DNA from: Botryococcus braunii
Lineage: Eukaryota; Chlorophyta; Trebouxiophyceae
Reading direction: 5' to 3'
DNA: 64,000 nucleotides
Assembly (NCBI GenBank): GCA_002005505.1
Contig: KV908369.1
Span: forward strand, 571,166 to 635,165
How positions within the stretch are numbered: the stretch's first letter is position 1; every line of letters begins with the position of its first letter. The position numbers were made by a program, and so were the translations under genes. The notes under the pieces are model-generated. The model did no database searches and had not been told where the DNA came from. It saw only the letters and a program-made list of their open reading frames with translations. Shown piece by piece: positions 1 through 7,024 of the stretch.

Positions 1-124
1 AGTTGCTAACCAGTCCTTGACTTGTATATGTCCGTGCCTACTTAACAACGCACAAGTAGGAGGACATCGTCTAACACCCTCCGTGCCGCCACCATGCAGG
101 ATACGCCAAGCCCAGAATATTTCA
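1..124 (+). repeat. Partial 5' LTR of copia-1 copy A
   Basis: Bases 1-124 match the last 124 bases of the 3' LTR at 5883-6573 and end in CA. They include a GCCGCCACCATG start context at about 87-98. That ATG opens a 19-codon ORF (MQDTPSPEYFRLWAHGLGC) that runs through the LTR end and the primer site. Confidence 0.93.
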
Positions 125-138
125 GGTTATGGGCCCAC
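125..138 (+). promoter_or_regulatory. Primer-binding site of copia-1 copy A (initiator tRNA-Met anticodon arm)
   Basis: GGTTATGGGCCCAC directly follows the LTR end. Its complement GTGGGCCCATAACC is the anticodon stem-loop of eukaryotic, especially plant, initiator tRNA-Met with its CAU anticodon. It is not the usual acceptor-end PBS beginning TGG. This fits half-tRNA priming as known from Drosophila copia. The same 14 bases follow the 5' LTR of copia-1 copy B and of copia-2. Confidence 0.8.
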
Positions 139-192
139 GGGCTCGGATGCTGAGAGTGGGTGGCGCCTAAATCGGAGCTCACTAGACTGTGA

Positions 193-465
193 ATGGCGAA
201 GAAGCGGACAAAGCAAACAGCCAGGAAGACCACCAACCTCAACGTTCCAGCGCGCTTGAGATCAGGACCTCCGTCATACAACGAACTAATCAGAGAAGGA
301 GGACAACGTGGAGACCGCAATCCTGACGAGAGAGCCTTTATCGTCAAAGACTACATCTTTCACCTTCACGTTGGCTGTCCGTTAGCTCAACCCACCTGGT
401 TCAGAAGTAAGATCTTGCTGCTACCTTGCGAGTACTGGAGTTATAAGACAACTGGGGAATTATGA
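193..465 (+). CDS. Leader ORF of copia-1 with histone H3-tail-like N terminus
   Basis: A 90-codon ATG ORF lies between the primer site and gag-pol. The product starts MAKKRTKQTARKTT; RTKQTARK equals histone H3 residues 2-9, including the positions of K4 and K9. Beyond that the sequence (NLNVPARLRSGPPSYNELIREGG) no longer resembles H3. The middle is basic and polar and the C-terminal third more hydrophobic with two Cys. I recognise no domain. Its TGA overlaps the gag-pol ATG as ATGA, a layout compatible with termination-reinitiation. An identical ORF exists in copy B. Whether it is translated is not shown. Chance resemblance or a non-coding leader are the alternatives. Confidence 0.55.
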   Translation: MAKKRTKQTARKTTNLNVPARLRSGPPSYNELIREGGQRGDRNPDERAFIVKDYIFHLHVGCPLAQPTWFRSKILLLPCEYWSYKTTGEL

Positions 466-3400
466 CTTCCAAGAAGAAAGGATCATCAGCTAGTGGAGCA
501 TCAACGTCAAGCAGTGAACCAGCCTCATCCACACCCATCAGAGAACCGTGTACTCCCAGCACCTCAAGAGGCAGCGGAGATGAGCTGCCCAAGATTATCC
601 CAACAAATGTCAAGGTACACATAAAACTGAAGGAACGGGGGACAAATATTATTGTTTGGAAGAATGCATTTTTGGCAGCAAATGAGTCAAAAGGGTCTTT
701 GCCTGCCATCCTGGAGGCTATGCCTGGTACAGCACATGACGCAGCCGCAATGTTACTGATTTATGAGTCAGTCCCAGAGGAATGGCTGGGACCTCTGTCT
801 AATCTGCCCTCTGCTTATGATGCATATGAGTTCATCTGCAGAAAGTTTATTGGTGGATATAATATCGAGGCCAATGCAGATTGGCTCCAAGAAATGAGCC
901 AGGGAATGAAACATGACGAGACGATTTCGCAATATGTCAACAGAATGATCAACCTGAAGGCATGCCTTGACAGGAACAACCATGCTCTACTGGATGCACA
1001 CGTTGCAACCCAGATTGTGCAGGGCTTGCCTGATGCAGCTAAAGAGCCAGGAATGATCACAACTGCTGCAGCACAACCCCTGGAGAAGCTGGCTGGACTT
1101 CTGCGCAACACAGCAGCTGCAGTGGGTTTTGATGAATATGCTCCTCGCCAACCAAGGGTTTTGGCTCTTGGACAAGGCTCCAGTGGAGCCAATACCCCAC
1201 CAGCTGCCAGTGCAGTCCATCAGCAGGCCCAACCAACTGTCTCTGAGGCCAAGTCCGAGACTAAGGGCATCTGCAACTACTGCAATAAGAAGGGGCATTA
1301 CTGGAGGGACTGTCGAAAGAGGAAGCGGGACGAGGAGACCCAACGGAACGTAGTGGCAGCGGTCCAACAATTGCAGGGAATGTGGCCACAGGGACCTCCA
1401 CATATGGGTGGCCCACACCCTCCTGCAGCCCAGCTGGCGCACCCTGGACTGGATGCCTTTCCGGCATGGTTCCAACCCCCAGCTCCCCCACCTCCACCAC
1501 CTGGAGGTATGCCATACATAATTTCCCTCAACATCCTGAAGACTCCTGTCAGAAATTCGTCTCTGCAATCCTGGCTGGTGGACAGTGGAGCATCTGTACA
1601 TCTGGTGAATGATGTGACCCTACTACATAATCCAACTGTGCATGCCAAACCCATCCCATTACATCTGGCCACTTCAGATGCCACTGGAGGAATTGTAGCA
1701 TCAGGCTCTGTCTGCATCCTCAGTCGAGTGGGAGTTCCCCTGTGGATACATCATGTTCAGTGTGTTCCTTCTGCAACCTCAAACATACTGTCAGTATCTG
1801 CAGCATTGCGGGATGGGGCAGTCTTTCGCACAGATGATGTTGGAGCGTTCACTGAAGTCTGTGGTCCAAACAGCTGGAGGTCTCGGATCAGTGCAGAGAA
1901 AGGGCTATTTTATATTCATCAAGTTGTAGCTCTGAGTCCCAGTGTTAACCACAGAAGAATTTCAGCTGCTGTGAAGTCCAAAACCCCCACCCAAAACTCA
2001 CACAACTGTGCCAGACGATACCTCTGGCATAGCAGAATGGGACATCCAGGTGAAACATGGATGCAGCGCCTAACCAATGAGGACCTGGTCTCGGGACTTG
2101 ATACATCCCTATGTCCCTGCTCCAATTGTCCAGTCTACTGTGAAGCATGTATTGAGGGAAAGACGTCTCGGCCTCCATTTGGAATAAGCAGTAGACCAGC
2201 TGTTGAACCACTTGACAGAGTACATATTGACACTGTGGGCCCCATTTTTCCTGCTGCAGTAACTGGTGAACGTTACTGGGTGACTGCTTTGGATGAGTCA
2301 TCTCAGTTAAAGGCGGTCCTGCCTGTGAAGTCCAAAGATGCCATCAGTGCTGCTGTGAGGGACCTCATTCTATACTGGCAGACCCAGAAGAAAACCAAAG
2401 TGAAGTGTGTCCGGTGTGACCGTGGAACTGAATTTCTGAATGCCACGTTCAAAGAATTTTGTGCATCCCAGGGGACTAAATTGGAGACCTCAGCTCCTTA
2501 CACCCCGCAACAGAATGGAGCGGCTGAAAGAGCCAATCGCACCCTCAAGGAACGTACCAGGACTCTTCTGGCTTTTGCAGCTGCCAGTCCAACGTTGTGG
2601 AAGGAGGCCCTGGAAACTGCATGCACCCTACTGAACATGGGTCCCAGTACCGGGAGGGACCGCACGCCATCAGAATTATTTTTTGGCTACAAACCAAATG
2701 TAACCCCACTGCGTACCTGGGGTTGCTTGGCCTTTGTGCACATTCCTGATGTCCAGCGCTCTGTGTTTTCCCCTAAAACTGTGCCAGGGATGCTTACTGG
2801 TTACTCAGCCTCCTCCAAAGCCTATCGGATCTATGTGGGAGGGGGTATCTGGAAGGAGAGCAGAGATGTGGTTTTCGTGGAGCACCTCAGGGGAGCCTCT
2901 CGGGTTGGCATGAGCGTTTCCTCAACACAGTCTACAGAGTTTCTGTGTCCTGAGCCCTCTGCAAGTGACACTCCCCCAGTCTTTCCCGGCACCTCCCCTG
3001 GCACAACCAACATCAGCCTTGAGACAGATCTTGATGACCCACACAGTGAGCCTGAGTACCTGCCAGCCTCCAGCAACCTCCCCACACAGCCTGTCACAGG
3101 ACCCCCCAGTGAGGCTGAGCCCGAGCCTGAATCCAGAAGACTGTGTGACCCAGTGGAGATGGATCAAACCCTGGAGGCAGTACAGGACTTAGCCAGAGGA
3201 GTGAGACAGGACTCCCACCTTCGACCGCAGATGGAGCGAGCCCAGGAGGTCCTCAGACCAACTAGGTCTGATTGCCGCAACCACCAATTGGATGGCCTGA
3301 CCCGGGCTCAACGACACGAACAACGCACTGCCGCCAAAGACCTCCTGCTGCCACAGGAGAAGGGAGAGAGCAGAGAGCGAGAGGGGTTGACTGAATGTGA

Positions 3401-5864
3401 CTCTCTGTCACAGGGACCAGGGGAAGTGCAGCTAGAGGGTGATTCACATGAGGGGCATGAATTGCATGTGAGTGCAGTGAGGGGGGCAGCTACATGCAAA
3501 GCTGCAAATGGTCCCGGGGAGCTGAGCAGTATGGGTGGGTCTTGTTCAGTGACTGAGAGAAATGTAAGAGATGTGACCATGCAGAGTTCTTCTGGCAACC
3601 CGTCCAGTCAGAGCACTCCTGGACGGGACTGTGGTGGCAGCCACCGGTCAGAGGAAGCATCATATGCTTTCTCTGCACCAGCCAAACATGATTGTGAGCG
3701 GGAGACAGGATCTGCATCCTTGACTCCATGTAAGGGACGAGAGGAGGAGGTGAATCAGGAGCACAGACATTGTGGAGACAGACCAAATTACAAGTGCTCA
3801 CTGAGAGGTACCTGTGCCTGGGAGAGTGATGTCAGAGATGTGAGGTCACTCCCAACAGTGACATGCAGTCGGTCTGAGAGGCATGTGGATCACATAAATC
3901 AGGGGAAGTATGCAGACACTCTGCCATATCCCGATGTTGCTTGTGAGAGACCTGAAGAGTCTGAACTCTTGCAGGCATGTCAGAGTGTGTCTGAGGAGGT
4001 GAATCGGAAGTCTGGACAATGTGAAGGGATTCCAAATTACAAAGACTGTCCGAGAGGTACCTGTGCATGGGAGGATGATGTGAGGGATGAGCAGAGTAAC
4101 TTGTGCAAAGCCAAGTGTGAGTCCAAGCGAGAGCGTGCTATGAGAGAGCATTCTACTTCTACTGGAGAGCCTGTGATGTGTAACTCAGCGAGTGTCAGTG
4201 GAAGAGTAGTGGGTTCTGGACAAAGTGAGAGAAAATCAGGCAATTCAGAGGAAAAGCACACAGGTGTCAGATTTGGGAAAATTCACGTTCCCTCTAATTT
4301 GAGAGAAGCACAGATGTCTCCCCAGTGGGAATACTGGAAGGCAGCTATGCAGGAAGAGCAAAATTCTCTAGATACTCATGAGGTCATGGAGTATGTTCCG
4401 AGACCTCGTGGACATAAGGTTATTCCAGTTCACTGGATATTTTCAGTGAAAATGGATGCACATGGCAATGTTGTGAGATTCAAGGCCAGATTAGTGGCAC
4501 AGGGATGCAGACAAATCCCTGGAGTGGATGTGATGGAGGTCTTTGCTCCTACTAGTAGCTATGGAGCTAGAAGAGCTCTGCTTGCTGTTGCTGCAAGAGA
4601 GGGCTGTGAAATTCATCAGGTGGACGTTAAGACCGCCTTTCTGAATGGTGAGCTCGAGGAGGAAGTATATGTAACGCAACCTCCTGGCTTTGAGAATGGT
4701 GATAAGAATATTGTGTGCCGATTGAGAAAGGCGTTGTATGGCCTGAAGCAGGCTCCACGTGCCTGGCACAAAACCCTGAATGACAAACTTGAAGTCATGG
4801 GGTATGAGGTGTGCAAGAGTGATGCGGGAGTGTATGTGAGATGCTCTACTGATGGAGGAAAGTCCTATGTGCTGATCTATGTTGATGATCTTCTGATAGT
4901 TTCCAAGGGCATGTCAGAAATCGAGAGAGTGAAGGGACTTCTCAAGAAAGAATTCACCATCCATGATCTTGGGGAAGTGAAGGATTTCTTGGGATGTCAA
5001 GTGATGAGAGATAGAGATAAAGGGCTGATCACCCTGAGTTGCATCCCTAAAATCGATGCACTTGTAGAGAAATTTGGCTTGGATCTTGAGTCAGTGGGAC
5101 CTGATACTCCCATGACAAAAGATTTCGTAATGTCCCAAAGGCCTGCACCGAGAGATGGGAGCGACAGCATTGGTGCTGGCAGTCCACTACCTCCAGGTCA
5201 CCGTTACTGTGAGTTAGTAGGGTCTCTTCTGTATATAGCCAACACCACACGTCCCGATATAGCTCAGGCAGTAGGTGTATTGTCTCGTTATCGCATATCT
5301 CCCACCACAGCACATTGGAATGAAGCCATCCGTGTGTTGAAGTATCTGAAAGGAACCCGAGATTTGGTTCTAACTCTCGGAGGGGGGGAGATAGAGCTAG
5401 AAGGCTATGTGGATGCCGACTATGGAGGTGATCAGGATCATCGCTTCTCTACCACTGGCTTTGTCCTCACTGTGTTTGGAGGAGCAGTAGTGTGGGGAAG
5501 TAAAAAGCAATCTGCTGTTGCCACTTCAACAGTGGAGGCTGAATTCATGGCAGCAAGTGCTGTTGTGAAGGAAGCAAATTGGCTGAGAGGTTTCCTGGAG
5601 GAAATTGGAGTGTTACCGTGGATAGTGAAGATTCATTGTGACAACCAAGGGTGTATAAACCACCTGAGGAATCCGGTGTACTCCAAACACACAAAGCATA
5701 TTGCAATTAGCTGTCATTTCGCACGTGAAGCTATTGCAAAGGGGCAGGTTGAATTCAAGTACATTCAATCTGCTAGAAATGTGGCTGACATTTTTACCAA
5801 ACCACTAGTTAGACAAGTGTTTCTGGGACATCGTAACTCACTGGGACTGGCCAAGTTTCTGTGA
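462..5864 (+). CDS. Copia-1 gag-pol polyprotein, copy A
   Basis: An 1800-residue intact polyprotein. Domains in order: Gag with a CCHC knuckle (CNYCNKKGHYWRDC, ~271-284); a proline-rich stretch; aspartic protease (WLVDSGASVH, ~371); integrase HHCC zinc site (~520-567); integrase core with D in VHIDTVGP (~589), D in CDRGTEF (~653) and E in NGAAERANR (~689); a long variable linker (~830-1285); reverse transcriptase (FKARLVAQG ~1339, YVDDLLIV ~1473); RNase H (YVDADYGGD ~1650, ADIFTKPL ~1775). Typical copia polyproteins have about 1300-1450 residues; the excess is the linker, which holds two Cys-rich repeats. It makes the virus-like particle and the enzymes for reverse transcription and integration. 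The ATG at 462 overlaps the leader ORF stop. Confidence 0.95.
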   Translation: MTSKKKGSSASGASTSSSEPASSTPIREPCTPSTSRGSGDELPKIIPTNVKVHIKLKERGTNIIVWKNAFLAANESKGSLPAILEAMPGTAHDAAAMLLIYESVPEEWLGPLSNLPSAYDAYEFICRKFIGGYNIEANADWLQEMSQGMKHDETISQYVNRMINLKACLDRNNHALLDAHVATQIVQGLPDAAKEPGMITTAAAQPLEKLAGLLRNTAAAVGFDEYAPRQPRVLALGQGSSGANTPPAASAVHQQAQPTVSEAKSETKGICNYCNKKGHYWRDCRKRKRDEETQRNVVAAVQQLQGMWPQGPPHMGGPHPPAAQLAHPGLDAFPAWFQPPAPPPPPPGGMPYIISLNILKTPVRNSSLQSWLVDSGASVHLVNDVTLLHNPTVHAKPIPLHLATSDATGGIVASGSVCILSRVGVPLWIHHVQCVPSATSNILSVSAALRDGAVFRTDDVGAFTEVCGPNSWRSRISAEKGLFYIHQVVALSPSVNHRRISAAVKSKTPTQNSHNCARRYLWHSRMGHPGETWMQRLTNEDLVSGLDTSLCPCSNCPVYCEACIEGKTSRPPFGISSRPAVEPLDRVHIDTVGPIFPAAVTGERYWVTALDESSQLKAVLPVKSKDAISAAVRDLILYWQTQKKTKVKCVRCDRGTEFLNATFKEFCASQGTKLETSAPYTPQQNGAAERANRTLKERTRTLLAFAAASPTLWKEALETACTLLNMGPSTGRDRTPSELFFGYKPNVTPLRTWGCLAFVHIPDVQRSVFSPKTVPGMLTGYSASSKAYRIYVGGGIWKESRDVVFVEHLRGASRVGMSVSSTQSTEFLCPEPSASDTPPVFPGTSPGTTNISLETDLDDPHSEPEYLPASSNLPTQPVTGPPSEAEPEPESRRLCDPVEMDQTLEAVQDLARGVRQDSHLRPQMERAQEVLRPTRSDCRNHQLDGLTRAQRHEQRTAAKDLLLPQEKGESREREGLTECDSLSQGPGEVQLEGDSHEGHELHVSAVRGAATCKAANGPGELSSMGGSCSVTERNVRDVTMQSSSGNPSSQSTPGRDCGGSHRSEEASYAFSAPAKHDCERETGSASLTPCKGREEEVNQEHRHCGDRPNYKCSLRGTCAWESDVRDVRSLPTVTCSRSERHVDHINQGKYADTLPYPDVACERPEESELLQACQSVSEEVNRKSGQCEGIPNYKDCPRGTCAWEDDVRDEQSNLCKAKCESKRERAMREHSTSTGEPVMCNSASVSGRVVGSGQSERKSGNSEEKHTGVRFGKIHVPSNLREAQMSPQWEYWKAAMQEEQNSLDTHEVMEYVPRPRGHKVIPVHWIFSVKMDAHGNVVRFKARLVAQGCRQIPGVDVMEVFAPTSSYGARRALLAVAAREGCEIHQVDVKTAFLNGELEEEVYVTQPPGFENGDKNIVCRLRKALYGLKQAPRAWHKTLNDKLEVMGYEVCKSDAGVYVRCSTDGGKSYVLIYVDDLLIVSKGMSEIERVKGLLKKEFTIHDLGEVKDFLGCQVMRDRDKGLITLSCIPKIDALVEKFGLDLESVGPDTPMTKDFVMSQRPAPRDGSDSIGAGSPLPPGHRYCELVGSLLYIANTTRPDIAQAVGVLSRYRISPTTAHWNEAIRVLKYLKGTRDLVLTLGGGEIELEGYVDADYGGDQDHRFSTTGFVLTVFGGAVVWGSKKQSAVATSTVEAEFMAASAVVKEANWLRGFLEEIGVLPWIVKIHCDNQGCINHLRNPVYSKHTKHIAISCHFAREAIAKGQVEFKYIQSARNVADIFTKPLVRQVFLGHRNSLGLAKFL

Positions 5865-5870
5865 GGTAAA

Positions 5871-5882
5871 GGCAAGGGGAAG
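5871..5882 (+). other. Polypurine tract of copia-1 copy A
   Basis: GGCAAGGGGAAG directly abuts the 3' LTR (TGTTGTG...), the standard site for plus-strand priming. Copia-2 has the same bases next to its own unrelated LTR. Confidence 0.85.
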
Positions 5883-6573
5883 TGTTGTGTTAATTAATTT
5901 TATGCCTTTCCCTCAGAGGAGTAATAATGGCAAGTCTCCGTATGAAGACAATACCAATTAGGAAAGAGAGGCAGAACCCTGAGTTCTGCCAGGCAATACA
6001 TGCATTTGAACGAAGACTATCATAACGCAAGTTACAGACACGTTTGTAGAAAGGAGGCATATGGGGCAAGCACGGATAGGGAAGGCACTTGGTTGGAACT
6101 ATAGTGGCACTCCGGGTGTCTATCAATCAGTTGCTAACCAGTCCTTGACTTGTATATGTCCGTGCCTACTTAACAACGCACAAGTAGGAGGACATCGTCT
6201 AACACCCTCCGTGCCGCCACCATGCAGGTGACTTAATCCTTATTGTATTCCTGGATTTAGCACTCAGATGAACATTGTTAGAACATGTTAGACATATAGA
6301 GTTGAGTTTAGCTCATCGGACAAAGTAATGAACACGACCTGGGTGAGAGCAGGTTAGGCGTGTTTGAACTGCGTCACCTTGTTAGGAGAGATGAGAGATA
6401 TTGTAACACTTGGTTGGAACTATAGTGGCACTCCGGGTGTCTATCAATCAGTTGCTAACCAGTCCTTGACTTGTATATGTCCGTGCCTACTTAACAACGC
6501 ACAAGTAGGAGGACATCGTCTAACACCCTCCGTGCCGCCACCATGCAGGATACGCCAAGCCCAGAATATTTCA
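5883..6573 (+). repeat. 3' LTR of copia-1 copy A (691 bp)
   Basis: It begins TGTTGTG and ends TTTCA, and matches both LTRs of copy B in length and, as far as read, in sequence. It contains a direct repeat of 143 bp (6086-6228 and 6407-6549, spaced 321 bp). Each repeat ends in the Kozak-like GCCGCCACCATGCAGG. After the first copy the frame is ATG CAG GTG ACT TAA, and CAG/GTGACT also resembles a splice donor. Confidence 0.93.
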
Positions 6574-6574
6574 A

Positions 6575-7012
6575 GGTCCCCCCAAGAGGAGGACACTATC
6601 AAACTTCCACACCAATCTTGGTGCAGCTCATATCCCAGAGGAAGTTCAAGGGTCACCACCCTTCTGGGGAGCTGTTGGAGGACCCCCTGGTGCACCAGGG
6701 AAGGGAGGAAAGTTGGACTCTCGGAAGGTCATCCCCGCTAATAGGGAGTGTTACTTTTGCAAACAGTTGGGCCATGAAGCATGGCAATGTCAGTTGAAAA
6801 GGGAGTGGTTGGCTGCTAAAGCTAAAGCGGGAGGGTTCCAACCACCAGTCTTTCAACCGGGTTACTTTCCCTCTGCACCACAGGCCCCACCAGTGGTGGC
6901 ACCAGTGCAAGGAGGGCTTCCACCACCTCAAGGAGGGCAAGGTAATTGGCAAGGGAAAGGAAAGGGAAGAGGGAAGTGGAAGGGGAAAGGGAAGGGGAAA
7001 CCCAAAACTTGA
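6575..7012 (+). pseudogene. Gypsy-A Gag C-terminal fragment
   Basis: The open frame starts directly at the copia-1 LTR border and has no start codon of its own, so the first part of gag was separated by the insertion. It carries one CCHC knuckle, CYFCKQLGHEAWQC, then a Pro/Gly-rich and a Lys/Gly-rich tail (GKGKGRGKWKGKGKGK) suited to RNA binding. It ends at a TGA that is in the same frame as pol; the next in-frame ATG is 7025. Gag and pol are thus separated only by one UGA and four codons. Confidence 0.8.
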
Positions 7013-7024
7013 CTCGCAAGGGTC

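Larger units (their letters stand above)
1..6573 (+). mobile_element. Copia-1 copy A, Ty1/copia LTR retrotransposon (5' LTR cut by window edge)
   Basis: The element reads 5' LTR tail, primer site, short leader ORF, 1800-codon gag-pol, polypurine tract and a 691-bp 3' LTR. Boundaries come from comparison with the complete copy B at 39717-46856, which is nearly identical; the one protein difference I noted is Phe/Leu near residue 706. The order integrase then reverse transcriptase places it in Ty1/copia. It lies inside the gag of gypsy-A, whose open frame resumes at 6575. The target duplication cannot be checked because the left flank is outside the window. All coding parts look intact, so recent activity is plausible. 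Confidence 0.95.

Noticed and set aside
193..465. A true histone H3 gene
   Set aside because: Only residues 2-9 of H3 match; the H3 core is absent and the ORF lies in a retrotransposon leader.
987..1601. 204-codon antisense ORF in copia-1 gag (also 44689-45303)
   Set aside because: Lies opposite to a clear gag-pol frame, no domain; shadow of the real gene.
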